Assembly: GCA_020635535.1 (NCBI GenBank)
Contig: JACJZP010000016.1
Span: forward strand, 1-64,000
Direction of reading: 5' to 3'
Origin: Flavobacteriales bacterium
GTDB taxonomy: Bacteria; Bacteroidota; Bacteroidia; UBA10329
DNA: 64,000 nt
Shown here: piece by piece, positions 19,442-29,416 of the stretch
Layout of the letters: each line of letters begins with the position of its first letter
How positions within the stretch are numbered: the first letter of the stretch is position 1
Notes under the pieces: model-generated
Told to the model about the DNA's origin: nothing
Seen by the model: the letters and a program-made list of their open reading frames with translations, nothing else
Databases searched by the model: none
Program-made: the position numbers and the translations under genes

Positions 19442-22047
19442 TAGAATCTGATACCGGCCCTTACACGAAAGCCCCAACCTTTGGCCGCACCCAGTGTAGA
19501 AACATTCGGGTTATCTAAATGTGTGAACCTTTTTACAAGGTCAACGCTTACAACCTTGAAAATATTTTCAATACCCACACTTGCTTCAATGTAAGGCATT
19601 CTTTCTAGGGTAAACGTTACCTGTTCGTATTGTTCATTACCGTATGCGTCTAGAATGGGATTTCCCTTTTTATCTTCTATTCTTCTGGTAGGATAATTGA
19701 AAATCCGGTTGTCTTCGGTCATGCCAGGCGTGTTACTTACAGACACACCGCCCCAAACAGCCTTGACCCCTGTGGTCATACGCCATTTCAACTTTTTGAG
19801 GAATGGTACCTTATTGAACACGAATCCGTTGAAATGGTGATAGTAATCGAGTGAGATGTACTTATCGCTGACAAACTCGAACCAGTTCATCATGTTGAAG
19901 GTATTCGGGTCGTGGAAATAGGTCTGGTTACCTCGATGGATGAACAACAACGGAAATGGGACCCGTCCTATCATCCAGCCACCTTCCCATTGCGAATCTC
20001 CATAACCTATAGGGCTCAGGTAGAAACGTTTGAACAGGCGCACCCCGATCTTGTGGTACTCATACTGCGCACCTAAAAGATTCGGGATGGAATACGTGTA
20101 ACTCAAGTCAAGAATCGGGTATTTATTAAGCATAGGCACTCTTGCAGAACGCCCCTCATAATATTTCAAATTAGGAGAGTAGCGCAGTGAAAAATTGACC
20201 TCATTGGTGACTACTTCTTTGGGGTCTGGCACAGTTGGATCAACAGGATCAAAGGCCAAGGCCCCGGCAACTTCCCGTCTGCGATGTTCCAAATTCACTC
20301 CAAACCCTAGACCGAAGTTCCATTCTTTCCAGTACTTGAGGCGATAAGAATCGTAATAGATCATGAGGTTGGCCACGCCTCTTCTGAATGAGAGAAAGAT
20401 ATTGTCATCACTTGCCAGAAGCAACGCCTGACCCGGCATTTGAATATCTCGCTGAAACTCAGCGGTTATCTGATGATAAGGACGTTGCTTAATGAAATAG
20501 GATACTCCACCGCCTCCCTTCCAGCGTTTGTCCAATCTATCATCAAGTCCATAGGCCAAGTAGGTTGATAATTGCCATTTCTCGCTGAATTTCTTGTTTG
20601 TGCGCACACTGAAACGGAAGCGCCAGTGTTCCACAGAATTCAAGCTGACTATCTGATACAGTGGTCCGATATCTACCGGTCCAATCTCGTAATAACCCGA
20701 TATGATAAGGAACAGAATGTTCATGGCGCGCTTGAAGGCCGGCAGTTCCTTCATTTCCTTGGTCATATCGTAAACACCCTGCTCGTTCTTGTTCAGATTT
20801 TCATGGCGTTCCTTCTCCCAGAACTCGGAGCTCTGTTCCTTGGCATCTTCGTTTACCACTATCCTTGCGGGATCGGACCAAATGGAATCTGGCGCTGGCT
20901 GGTTGACCACAATATCCCGATAGGTGACGGTCTTCTTTCCATACATGCCCATGTTATTGGTAAGAAGGTTGTAGTCAATGGTCATCTGATCCTTTGTCAA
21001 ATGCCAGTTCAGTTCTGGAGAGTAATCGAATTCCTGTTCAACCTCAAGCGCACTTACAAAATTGATGTTGGCGCTGCGCGTGATGCTCATCTGCACTTTT
21101 TTCACCGCATAAGATGAATCGAGCGCAATCCACATATCTCCACGGAAAGCAAGATCCGCCTGATTCCGAGGCTGGAATTTCATGTGCGCACACGGCATTC
21201 CACCAATGTCCACCGTATCGAGCAAGAAGTATTTGTAAGAAACCGGAGCAATGATGCTGATCGGACTTTTGAACTGCTTCTCCATCAGCATGATGGTGTT
21301 GTCATAGATATCGATGTCCTGATAGATCTTCTCCATGAAGTAGTCTATCCCCTCTTCATCCATGAAATCCTCAAAACCCACGGTCTTCAATCCGTACGTT
21401 ACCTCTTTTCTGTCTTTCGGATTTGAGCGTAGGTAAACCTTTGACTTGGTTTCTGTGAAGTAAAGTGGTAGATACGGCTTACCATTAACGGTAGATGTAT
21501 CTACATACTGCCACATGAATTCGAACTTCTTGAACATCTTCCGATCCATGAATTTCTCGGTGATGTTGTTGATGTCCAGTTGAAGTTTCTCGTATTTATC
21601 GTACTGATAGTGGTCGAAGCCCTCCTTACGATTGCCCTCTTTCTTCTCAACCACTTTTTTGATAAGCGCCACTGCAGGATTATCCTTGCTCTTGTATCGC
21701 CCCTTTTTTGCTTCAACGGTTACCTCCTCCAGCTTTATCCGTTTGGGTTCAAGCGCAAAATCAATGGTGTTGTTCTGACCTTGAACAACATCCTTTTCCA
21801 TGGCTTCGTAACCCATAAAAGAGGCCATCAGCTTATCCGACCCCCATTTGGTATCTATCTGATATTTACCATTGAAATCGGTGGTGGTTCCTACGTTCTT
21901 ACCAACAAATGCCACATTGACGAACGGTAAAGGTTCGCCAGTTTCAGCATCTGTAATAACACCCTTAACCTTGGTTTTTTCCTGTGCAAGAACAAATGAG
22001 GAAATGAGCACAGTTAGCGCCACCAACACATACCGGAAACTCATCAT
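19441..22047 (-). CDS. DUF5686 outer-membrane protein with N-terminal carboxypeptidase-like domain
   Basis: 868 residues from the ATG at 22047 (MMSFRYVLVALTVLISSFVLAQ, a good signal peptide); a TTG at 22080 would overlap tatC by 4 bases. Residues about 25-110 are a carboxypeptidase-D regulatory-like module (VKGVITDAETGEPLPFVNVAF, DFNGKYQID), common in TonB-dependent receptors and surface proteins of Bacteroidota. The middle holds the DUF5686 region and the last 400 residues read as a beta-barrel (many aromatic strand ends, final RAGIRF). No plug domain or TonB box is obvious. The molecular function of DUF5686 is unknown to me. Its place between tatC and lptB fits an envelope role. Confidence 0.8.
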   Translation of the reverse strand: MMSFRYVLVALTVLISSFVLAQEKTKVKGVITDAETGEPLPFVNVAFVGKNVGTTTDFNGKYQIDTKWGSDKLMASFMGYEAMEKDVVQGQNNTIDFALEPKRIKLEEVTVEAKKGRYKSKDNPAVALIKKVVEKKEGNRKEGFDHYQYDKYEKLQLDINNITEKFMDRKMFKKFEFMWQYVDTSTVNGKPYLPLYFTETKSKVYLRSNPKDRKEVTYGLKTVGFEDFMDEEGIDYFMEKIYQDIDIYDNTIMLMEKQFKSPISIIAPVSYKYFLLDTVDIGGMPCAHMKFQPRNQADLAFRGDMWIALDSSYAVKKVQMSITRSANINFVSALEVEQEFDYSPELNWHLTKDQMTIDYNLLTNNMGMYGKKTVTYRDIVVNQPAPDSIWSDPARIVVNEDAKEQSSEFWEKERHENLNKNEQGVYDMTKEMKELPAFKRAMNILFLIISGYYEIGPVDIGPLYQIVSLNSVEHWRFRFSVRTNKKFSEKWQLSTYLAYGLDDRLDKRWKGGGGVSYFIKQRPYHQITAEFQRDIQMPGQALLLASDDNIFLSFRRGVANLMIYYDSYRLKYWKEWNFGLGFGVNLEHRRREVAGALAFDPVDPTVPDPKEVVTNEVNFSLRYSPNLKYYEGRSARVPMLNKYPILDLSYTYSIPNLLGAQYEYHKIGVRLFKRFYLSPIGYGDSQWEGGWMIGRVPFPLLFIHRGNQTYFHDPNTFNMMNWFEFVSDKYISLDYYHHFNGFVFNKVPFLKKLKWRMTTGVKAVWGGVSVSNTPGMTEDNRIFNYPTRRIEDKKGNPILDAYGNEQYEQVTFTLERMPYIEASVGIENIFKVVSVDLVKRFTHLDNPNVSTLGAAKGWGFRVRAGIRF

Positions 22048-22076
22048 CAGAACAGCAGCGCTTCTCTCATTCAACC

Positions 22077-22919
22077 TCAAATATCGTCATTTGACTTCTC
22101 ACTGCTTCGCAAAACGAATGCCGAAACCAGAATACTGACCTCATAAAGGAACATGAGCGGAAAGAAAACAAGTATCTGACTTGAAACATCGGGTGGTGTA
22201 ATAACTGCAGCCAATATGAGTGTACCAACTACAGCATGTCTGCGATATTGCCTGAGCGAATCTGGTGTAACCACCCCGATCTTGGTCAGAAAATACATCA
22301 GTATTGGAAGTTCAAAAACCACACCGCTTGCCAAAACCAGCGTTGCAATGGTGCTGAAATAACTGTTCAGATCGATCTGATTCACAACCAACTCGCTTAC
22401 GCGATAACTGCCAAGGAAATTGACCGACAGCGGTGCAATGATGTAATACCCGAACAACACACCGAGAATGAATAGCAGCGAAGTGTAGAAAACCATTCCG
22501 GTAGCGTATTTGCGTTCTCCTTCATACAACCCTGGTTTAATGAAACGCCACGTTTCAAATACAATGTAGGGGAATGAGATGATGAACCCTGCAATGATGG
22601 AAACCACAATATGCGTGGTAAACTGCCCTGCCATTGAAATGTTGATGAGCTCGAACGGAATATCGGTTATGCAGAGCAGGTCTGATAGTCCAAATCGCTC
22701 AGAAAGTTCACAGAGCTTTCGATAGGTCCAGAAATCAGCGTTTTTCGGGCCAAGTAGAATCGTATCAAAAATGAACCCTTTTGCAATGAATGCTACAACG
22801 GCAAACACAAATATGGAAGAAACAGCACGTACCAAATGCCAACGGAGCACTTCCAAATGCTCCAGAAAGGACATTTCGCCTTCTTCGGGAAGGTCTGCTT
22901 CAGGTAGCTCTCGGCTCAT
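22077..22919 (-). CDS. tatC: Sec-independent protein translocase subunit TatC
   Basis: 280 residues from the ATG at 22919 (MSRELPEADLPEEGEMSF). TatC is the receptor of the twin-arginine pathway that exports folded proteins across the inner membrane. The conserved N-terminal FLEHLEVLRWHLVRAV, six membrane segments, and the loop FPYIVFETWRFIKPGLYEGERK with family-typical Pro and Glu residues are all present. TatA/B are not adjacent. It leads the tatC-DUF5686-lptB gene run. Confidence 0.93.
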   Translation of the reverse strand: MSRELPEADLPEEGEMSFLEHLEVLRWHLVRAVSSIFVFAVVAFIAKGFIFDTILLGPKNADFWTYRKLCELSERFGLSDLLCITDIPFELINISMAGQFTTHIVVSIIAGFIISFPYIVFETWRFIKPGLYEGERKYATGMVFYTSLLFILGVLFGYYIIAPLSVNFLGSYRVSELVVNQIDLNSYFSTIATLVLASGVVFELPILMYFLTKIGVVTPDSLRQYRRHAVVGTLILAAVITPPDVSSQILVFFPLMFLYEVSILVSAFVLRSSEKSNDDI

Positions 22920-22959
22920 GGGCTGCAAATGTAAGGCCCTTGCCGCAGTAATTACCGAG

Positions 22960-23910
22960 TTACTTCAACTCCTTATTTGCTTCCATATCGAACCACATGG
23001 CAAAAAGCGTAAACTGGCTGAAACTCATGAAAGAGAAAAGTGCCGCCAACGCGTTCACTTTAGGTATCAATCCTGTAATGAAGAACCAGTAGATGAACAT
23101 TCTGGCTGTGAGTGCCACGAACGCCACAAAGAAGATGAAGCCCAAAAAGTAGAAGAATACCAACGGGTGGAAATTCCGAATGATGTACTTTTCTTTCATT
23201 CTCCAGAAGAACAAGCGCGTTAGCAACATGGGAATGGTGAAGATTACTTTACGGAGTTTGATGCCCGATTTCTCACCTATGTTGTAGACCGGTTCTACTG
23301 GCACATCGCGCACTTTCAGGTCATACACATTCAACTTCACCAACACATCGTTGGGTTGGCCGTACCGCTTGTACATCTTGTCCCAATCAATGAGTTTGAG
23401 CGCTTTCAAATTGATAGCTGTGTACCCTGTTTGAGAATCGGCCACATGCCAATAACCACTGGCAACTTTGGTGAGCAATGAGAGCACAGAGTTCCCGAAA
23501 TATCGAACCTTGGGAATTTTCTTGTAGGCTTCGCCCGTGAAAAGTCTGTTCCCTTTAGAATAATCTATCTCACCGTCCACAACTGGGTCAAGCACGGCTG
23601 GAAGATCATCAGGATTCATCTGGCCATCTCCTGCCATTACTACGGCCACATCAATCTCCTTATCTCGGCTCCATTTGTAGCCCGATGCAATGGCACCACC
23701 AACACCTTGGTTCTTCTCATGTTCGATCAGAACCACTTTCGGAAACTTCTCCAGCATCGATCTTACTACTTCAACCGTTCGATCCGGGCTTTTGTCGTCA
23801 ATGATCACAATATGGTCAACGATCTCGGGCATGGTAGTGATCACATTCCCGATCTGGGTTTCTTCATTGTAGCACGGAACGACTACACTGATGGTTTTTC
23901 CTTTGTACAT
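22960..23910 (-). CDS. GT2 glycosyltransferase, dolichol-phosphate-mannose synthase-like
   Basis: 316 residues from the ATG at 23910 (MYKGKTISVVVPCYNEE). A longer frame from 23991 would overlap the divergent neighbour and lacks family similarity. GT-A features: VVVPCYNEETQIGNVI, VIIDDKSPDRT, and MAGDGQMNPDDLPAVLDPV as the metal-binding acidic region. DSQTGYTAINLKAL is typical of DPM1/polyprenyl-phosphate glycosyltransferases. Two hydrophobic segments close the protein. It probably charges a polyprenyl phosphate with a hexose. The two genes next to it, on the other strand, are membrane proteins that could flip and use such a donor. Confidence 0.8.
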   Translation of the reverse strand: MYKGKTISVVVPCYNEETQIGNVITTMPEIVDHIVIIDDKSPDRTVEVVRSMLEKFPKVVLIEHEKNQGVGGAIASGYKWSRDKEIDVAVVMAGDGQMNPDDLPAVLDPVVDGEIDYSKGNRLFTGEAYKKIPKVRYFGNSVLSLLTKVASGYWHVADSQTGYTAINLKALKLIDWDKMYKRYGQPNDVLVKLNVYDLKVRDVPVEPVYNIGEKSGIKLRKVIFTIPMLLTRLFFWRMKEKYIIRNFHPLVFFYFLGFIFFVAFVALTARMFIYWFFITGLIPKVNALAALFSFMSFSQFTLFAMWFDMEANKELK

Positions 23911-23980
23911 CTTGGAGTCAAAAATAACCAAGTGAACGGCCTCTGCGTATGCAGCTATCTTTGACCGCTCAGTTAAGCGC

Positions 23981-24958
23981 TTGAAACGCATTTACGGCAC
24001 ATTAGGTTTCCTACTCGCCATTCTGATATTCGGAGGGGTTGCGTTTTCCGTATTCAAAGATGTTGACCCTTTGGCTTTATTAGAAAGCATCGGAGTGGCT
24101 GGAATCTTGCAGAATTTCCTCATCGGCATTGCGTACTTCTTTTCATTTGGGATTTTGATGAAGGTGGTTTACCAGCATCATTACAAATGTGATCTCAGTT
24201 GGGCCGATGCATTTTTCCTTCCATTCATGATGCATCTCTGGACATACATTCTTCCTGTAAAAGGCGGGCTGATCTACCAGACCTTTTTTGTGAAGGCCAA
24301 GTACGGTCTGGATATGTCGAAAGGTTTTTCTGTTGGCGTATTGGTTTTTGCCGCCAGTCTTTTGATAACGTGTTTTGTTGGTGGTGCACTTTCGTTTTTG
24401 GTTCGAGATGCACTTGCGCTCCAACTGGTCCTACTATTTATGTTCGGCACACTCATTTTCTTTTTGTTCGCTGGAAGACTGGTGTCGGAACCTGACCCAT
24501 CAAGATCGGGTGTTATATATTCATTGATCGCTTTCGTGCAAAAAGTTCTCATTCAGTTCAGGGAACAGTTGAAAGATGTAAAACTGCTATTCAAACTCGT
24601 TTTTGTCACGCTGGCTTCCACACTTGTTCATGCCATCTGGTTTTATCACTGCGCGTACATCTTAGGATATGATCCGGAACCTGTGGGAATTCTGCTTGCC
24701 ACACTTGTTTTGAGAATCGTTACGCTTGTCAGGATTCTTCCTGGTAATCTTGGAATACAGGAAGTAATGATCGGATCCGTGTTTCTCGCAGCAGGACTAG
24801 GGCTACAGGAAGGTCTGACCACAGCACTTCTGGTCAGACTCGTATCCATGGTGTTGGCCGGCACACTTGGAATTGGCGGACTTTACCTCAATTTCCGTTA
24901 TTTCGGAACCGACTCATTGACCGGATTGTTGAATAAATTAAAGCGTTCTGATACCTGA
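23981..24958 (+). CDS. UPF0104/YbhN-like integral membrane protein (putative lipid-sugar flippase)
   Basis: 325 residues from TTG 23981. About eight membrane segments; the pattern IYQTFFVKAKYGLDMSKGFSVGVLVFAASLLITCFVGG and LRIVTLVRILPGNLGIQEVMIGSVFLAAGL matches the lysylphosphatidylglycerol synthase membrane-domain/UPF0104 family. The catalytic synthetase domain of MprF is absent. Stand-alone members are often found with polyprenyl-phosphate glycosyltransferases; a flippase role is inference. The following gene starts 2 bases after its stop codon. Confidence 0.7.
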   Translation: MKRIYGTLGFLLAILIFGGVAFSVFKDVDPLALLESIGVAGILQNFLIGIAYFFSFGILMKVVYQHHYKCDLSWADAFFLPFMMHLWTYILPVKGGLIYQTFFVKAKYGLDMSKGFSVGVLVFAASLLITCFVGGALSFLVRDALALQLVLLFMFGTLIFFLFAGRLVSEPDPSRSGVIYSLIAFVQKVLIQFREQLKDVKLLFKLVFVTLASTLVHAIWFYHCAYILGYDPEPVGILLATLVLRIVTLVRILPGNLGIQEVMIGSVFLAAGLGLQEGLTTALLVRLVSMVLAGTLGIGGLYLNFRYFGTDSLTGLLNKLKRSDT

Positions 24959-24959
24959 A

Positions 24960-26906
24960 ATGGAGCGAAACAAACTAATTCTCCTCGCTGGATTTCTGGT
25001 AATAGCTCTAACCGCTATTTACTTGAATCATTTCGACAATGGTTTCTACTTCGATGACATTCACACCATTGTAAATAATGAGTACATCCGAAGTTTGGAC
25101 AACATCCCAGAGTACTTCACCAACATCGAGACGTTCGGAACCATGCCCAACAATCGCGGCTACCGTCCAATGGTCACTTTGCTGAACGCGATCGACTATC
25201 GCTTGGGTGGAAACGAACTTAAACCAAAGGTTTTCCATACGAGCATTTACATAGCATACCTCATTCAGGGTTTGTTACTGTTCCTATTTCTGCTCAATCT
25301 GTTCAAGAAGGTGTTACCCGAAGAAAAATTGGGAATTGTGGCATTGCTCACAACAGCCTTCTACATGTTCCACACGGCCAATGCCGAGACCGTGAACTAC
25401 ATCATTTCACGCTCCGATCAGTTTTCAACGATGTGCTTCTTGGCAACATTGGTATTGTACCAATACCGTGTTTCGCGGAAGCTTTTACTGTATGTCGTTC
25501 CACTTTTAGTGGGTCTTTTTACCAAGGAGGTAACATTTATGTTGGTTCCTGTTCTTGGTCTCTACCATTTGCTATTTGAAGAAGAGGCAACTCTGAATGA
25601 ACTGAAGCAATCGGTGGGTTGGAAGAAGATCGGCAGATCGATTTTGGCTGTTCTTCCAGCTTTTGCAGTTGGCTTCGGACTCACGGCATTCAACCTGATA
25701 TACATGACAGACCCGGCCCGTTTAGCTGGCGGGTTGGCACACCCACGCTTGGATTACTTCACTTCGCAATTTGTGGTAGTGGTCCACTACATCGCCAATT
25801 TCATTTTGCCGATCGACCTTAGTGTTGACCCCGCCCACAAGGTCACTCCCGAGATATTCACGTCAGCCAAGGTCTTCAGTCTGATGGTGATTCTCTCTTT
25901 GCATGCCATTGCCATTTACTGTCTTACTAAGAAGAAGTTGGCTCCTATTGGGTTTGGCATTCTTTGGTTCTTCATTACACTCGCGCCAACCTCCACCATT
26001 AATCCACTTTATCAAGTTTCCAACGATCACCGAACATTTCTTCCCTACATCGGACTTTGTTTGGCTGTCGGCTGGAGCATCTATCTGCTTTATCTGAAGG
26101 TTGGCGGAAAATTGGCCAAGCGTGCCATTCTTGCCACATCAGCTCTCGTTATTGCGGGCCATGCCTACGGCACTTACCAACGCAACGAGGTTTGGGGAAG
26201 TGACGACACACTTTGGTTCGATGCGGTGCAGAAAGGTCCGAGCAATGGTCGGGCTCAGATGAACTACGGGCTCGTGTTGATGCGAGATGGTAAGTATAAT
26301 GAGGCTGAACCTTACTTTCAGAAAGCGGTGGAAATCCTTCCTTATTGGCCATATTCCAATGTAAATCTTGCCATTCTAAAAGAAGCACAAGGCGATGTAG
26401 AGACCGCTGATAAATACTTCAATCTCGCTTTAAGATATGGAAGAGATAACCCTGAACCCTACTACTATTACGCCCGCTCACTTACAAAACGCGGAAAATT
26501 GGAAGACGCCATGAACTGGCTGGACAAAGGACATGAGGTAAGCCCTAAACATCTCAAGATCAATGAACTCAGAGAACAACTCAAACTCAAAGTTGCATCG
26601 CCAGAAGAGAAACTGGCTGCTCAGCTTCTGTTGGTTGCAAAATCTCCCACGGCAGACAACTACATCAATCTGAGCCTGATTCAATACCAACAGAAAGATT
26701 TTGAAGGGTGCATTGCGTCATGCAGAAAAGCGCTGGAATTGAATCCGAAAAGTGAGATCGCCTACAATAATATATGCAGTGCATACAATGCCATGAAGCA
26801 ATGGGACAAAGCCATTCCTGCCTGCGAAAATGCACTTCGAATTGCTCCCAATTTTGAGCGGGCAAAGAACAATCTGAACTGGGCAAAGGGTCAGGTGTCA
26901 CGTTAA
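24960..26906 (+). CDS. TMTC-like membrane glycosyltransferase with C-terminal TPRs
   Basis: 648 residues from an ATG. Residues 1-410 hold about ten membrane segments in a GT-C arrangement. The first loop is NGFYFDDIHTIVNNEYIRSLDNI with an Asp-Asp pair followed by NNRGYRPMVTLLNAIDYRLGG, as in TMTC-type protein O-mannosyltransferases. Residues about 420-645 are five or more TPRs (GRAQMNYGLVLMRDGKYNEAEPYF, PYYYYARSLTKRGKLEDAMNWL, AYNNICSAYNAMKQWDKAIPAC). Family knowledge suggests transfer of a sugar from a lipid carrier to a protein, with the TPRs binding the acceptor. No experimental evidence is known to me for bacterial members. Confidence 0.72.
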   Translation: MERNKLILLAGFLVIALTAIYLNHFDNGFYFDDIHTIVNNEYIRSLDNIPEYFTNIETFGTMPNNRGYRPMVTLLNAIDYRLGGNELKPKVFHTSIYIAYLIQGLLLFLFLLNLFKKVLPEEKLGIVALLTTAFYMFHTANAETVNYIISRSDQFSTMCFLATLVLYQYRVSRKLLLYVVPLLVGLFTKEVTFMLVPVLGLYHLLFEEEATLNELKQSVGWKKIGRSILAVLPAFAVGFGLTAFNLIYMTDPARLAGGLAHPRLDYFTSQFVVVVHYIANFILPIDLSVDPAHKVTPEIFTSAKVFSLMVILSLHAIAIYCLTKKKLAPIGFGILWFFITLAPTSTINPLYQVSNDHRTFLPYIGLCLAVGWSIYLLYLKVGGKLAKRAILATSALVIAGHAYGTYQRNEVWGSDDTLWFDAVQKGPSNGRAQMNYGLVLMRDGKYNEAEPYFQKAVEILPYWPYSNVNLAILKEAQGDVETADKYFNLALRYGRDNPEPYYYYARSLTKRGKLEDAMNWLDKGHEVSPKHLKINELREQLKLKVASPEEKLAAQLLLVAKSPTADNYINLSLIQYQQKDFEGCIASCRKALELNPKSEIAYNNICSAYNAMKQWDKAIPACENALRIAPNFERAKNNLNWAKGQVSR

Positions 26907-27055
26907 AATTGTCATTGACGGACAATATCTCAGAAACGCAACGTTTCTTATCGAAATTAAGCAGCGGCCAATTCATTTAATCATGATTTTTGCCGCCCGT
27001 TTGAGATAGCTCATCGGGCAATTCCAACGGTTAGGATAAAAACTGAAAAAGAGCC

Positions 27056-27085
27056 TTTGCCCGTTTGGGCAAATAACTATCTTTA
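27056..27085 (+). promoter_or_regulatory. Possible Bacteroidota promoter for recQ
   Basis: TTTG at 27056-27059 and TATCTTTA at 27078-27085 are separated by 18 bases. This is close to the Bacteroidota consensus (TTTG about 19 bases before TAnnTTTG; the last base differs). The start codon follows 19 bases later. Confidence 0.4.
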
Positions 27086-27104
27086 GTCTTCACGGGAAAA
27101 TTGA

Positions 27105-29312
27105 ATGGAAGTTACAGTAGGAACAGACTTAAAGGAAGCGCTAAAACAGCATTTTGGTTTCAACAAATTCAAGGGAGAGCAAGAGGCGATAATTAAGAGT
27201 GTGCTGGATGGTAATGACACATTTGTGATCATGCCTACAGGTGGTGGTAAATCTTTATGCTACCAATTGCCTGCATTACTCTCGGAGGGAACCGCCATTG
27301 TGGTTTCTCCACTTATTGCTCTGATGAAGAACCAAGTGGACGCTTTGCGCGGATTCAGTTCTGAACGCGGAGTGGCGCACTTTCTCAACTCTTCGCTAAC
27401 AAAAACCGAAGCCGATAGGGTACGGACCGATATCAAAGACGGGGTGACCAAACTGCTATACGTGGCACCGGAGTCATTGAACAAGCAAGAGAACATCGAC
27501 TTTTTCAGAGACGTTAACATTTCATTGGTAGCTATTGACGAAGCTCACTGTATTTCTGAATGGGGACACGATTTCCGTCCTGAATACAGAAAGTTACGCC
27601 CCATGATCGAGGCTATTGGCGATGTTCCCGTAATGGCACTTACAGCCACTGCAACACCAAAAGTTCAGCAGGATATTCAGAAAAATCTTGGCATGACGGA
27701 GGCTCAGGTCTTCAAGTCTTCTTTTAACCGCGACAACCTCTATTACGAGGTGCGGCCAAAGACCAAGAACGTTGCTCGAGACATGATCAAGTTCATCAAG
27801 CAGCATGAAGGCAAGTCTGGAATCGTCTACTGCCTCAGCCGTAAAAAGGTAGAGGAGATGGCCGAAACTCTTCAGGTCAACGGAATCAAGGCACTTCCTT
27901 ATCATGCTGGTCTGGATGCTTCAACACGGGCAAAACACCAAGATGCATTCTTGATGGAAGAAGCAGATGTTATCTGTGCTACCATTGCTTTTGGAATGGG
28001 AATTGACAAACCAGATGTGCGTTTCGTAATTCACCATGATATTCCGAAAAGTTTGGAAGGTTACTATCAGGAAACTGGACGTGCTGGCCGCGATGGTGGC
28101 GAAGGAAATTGCATTGCATTCTATAGCTATGATGACATCATCAAACTGGAGAAGTTCATGCAAGGCAAGCCCATTTCAGAGCAGGAAATAGGTAAGCAGT
28201 TGCTTGGGGAGGTGGTTTCTTATGTGGAATCATCAGTCTGTCGCAGAAAATTCATACTGCATTATTTCGGGGAGGAATTTGACGCCAAAGAATGTGATGA
28301 CCACTGCGACAATTGCAAGCATCCGAAGAAGCAAGAGGAAGCACAAGAACAGTTGGCTCTGGTTATCCAAACGGTACTCGACATCAAAGAGAAGTTCAAG
28401 ATCAAGCATGTTGTCAATATTCTGGTTGGGGTCAACTCATCTCAAATAAAGTCTTACAAACACGATACACTTCCTGCTTTCGGTAAAGGTGCTGATAGAG
28501 GAGACCGCTATTGGCAATCGCTGCTACGTCAGGCCATCATCAACGGATTCCTTGAGAAGGACATTGAGAATTATGGTCTATTAAAGGTTACTGAGTCTGG
28601 GCATGCCTATTTGGCCAACCCTACTCCGTTCAAAATGACCATTGATCATGATTATGAAGCGGCCACAGAAGCAGAAGACGCCATTCCAACAGGAGCAATG
28701 AAGGGAGGTGGAGCTGCTGACGATACGCTGCTGAAAATGCTGAAAGACCTTCGGAAAGACATTTCCAAAGAAGAGGGACTTCCACCGTTCGTGATTTTTC
28801 AAGATCCTTCTTTGGAAGACATGGCGTTCAGATACCCCATTACCATGGATGAACTGACGGACATAACAGGCGTGGGTGCGGGTAAAGCCCGAAAATATGG
28901 AGAGCCGTTCTTGGAACTCATACAGCAGTATGTTGAGGAAAATGAGATTGAAAGGGAACAAGACCTTGTTGTAAAAACGGTTGTCAAAAAATCGAGCAAT
29001 AAGGTTTACATCATACAGAGTATTGATCGCAAGCTTGACCTTGAGGACATTGCAGATGCAAAAGGTCTCAGCATGGACGAGCTGCTTACTGAAATTGAAC
29101 ACATCGTGAGTTCGGGCACCAAGGTGAACATCGACTATTACATTGACGAGGTGGTTGATGAGGACAAGCAAGATGATATTTACGAGTACTTTCAAGAAGA
29201 GGCCGAAACTGATAGTTTGGAGGCTGCAATGGAAGAACTTGGAGATGACAACTACAGTGAAGAAGAGGTCCGACTGATGCGCATTAAGTTCATATCCGAG
29301 TTCGGACATTAA
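27105..29312 (+). CDS. recQ: ATP-dependent DNA helicase RecQ
   Basis: 735 residues from an ATG, slightly longer than E. coli RecQ. It is a 3'-5' helicase acting in recombination and fork repair. Motifs: MPTGGGKSLCYQLPALL (Walker A), VAIDEAHCISEWGHDFRPEYRKL (DEAH), MALTATATPKV, GFGMGIDKPDVRFVIH-type motif V, and QETGRAGRDGGEG (motif VI). The zinc-binding RQC region has CRRKFILHYFGE and CDDHCDNCKHP. An HRDC domain lies at about 555-610 (EEGLPPFVIFQDPSLEDMAFRYP ... GVGAGKARKYGEPFL). The last 100 residues are acidic. A strong terminator follows, so it is probably monocistronic. Confidence 0.95.
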   Translation: MEVTVGTDLKEALKQHFGFNKFKGEQEAIIKSVLDGNDTFVIMPTGGGKSLCYQLPALLSEGTAIVVSPLIALMKNQVDALRGFSSERGVAHFLNSSLTKTEADRVRTDIKDGVTKLLYVAPESLNKQENIDFFRDVNISLVAIDEAHCISEWGHDFRPEYRKLRPMIEAIGDVPVMALTATATPKVQQDIQKNLGMTEAQVFKSSFNRDNLYYEVRPKTKNVARDMIKFIKQHEGKSGIVYCLSRKKVEEMAETLQVNGIKALPYHAGLDASTRAKHQDAFLMEEADVICATIAFGMGIDKPDVRFVIHHDIPKSLEGYYQETGRAGRDGGEGNCIAFYSYDDIIKLEKFMQGKPISEQEIGKQLLGEVVSYVESSVCRRKFILHYFGEEFDAKECDDHCDNCKHPKKQEEAQEQLALVIQTVLDIKEKFKIKHVVNILVGVNSSQIKSYKHDTLPAFGKGADRGDRYWQSLLRQAIINGFLEKDIENYGLLKVTESGHAYLANPTPFKMTIDHDYEAATEAEDAIPTGAMKGGGAADDTLLKMLKDLRKDISKEEGLPPFVIFQDPSLEDMAFRYPITMDELTDITGVGAGKARKYGEPFLELIQQYVEENEIEREQDLVVKTVVKKSSNKVYIIQSIDRKLDLEDIADAKGLSMDELLTEIEHIVSSGTKVNIDYYIDEVVDEDKQDDIYEYFQEEAETDSLEAAMEELGDDNYSEEEVRLMRIKFISEFGH

Positions 29313-29333
29313 TAAACACTTTGTTCAGAAAAG

Positions 29334-29365
29334 GCCGTCAGCTTTCATCAGGCTGACGGCTTTTT
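29334..29365 (+). terminator. Intrinsic terminator of recQ
   Basis: A perfect 9-bp GC-rich stem (GCCGTCAGC 29334-29342 with GCTGACGGC 29352-29360) with a 9-base loop is followed by TTTTT. It begins 21 bases after the recQ stop. Confidence 0.9.
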
Positions 29366-29403
29366 CAATTGTTGCTTTTTCGTTTTTCCAATCTCCGATT
29401 CAG

Positions 29404-29411
29404 TAGCTTTG
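29404..29411 (+). promoter_or_regulatory. Possible -7 box (TAnnTTTG) upstream of ctaA
   Basis: TAGCTTTG matches the Bacteroidota -7 consensus exactly, but the ctaA ATG lies only 5 bases downstream, implying a nearly leaderless transcript. No convincing -33 TTG is placed correctly, so this is tentative. Confidence 0.3.
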
Positions 29412-29416
29412 CGCAC

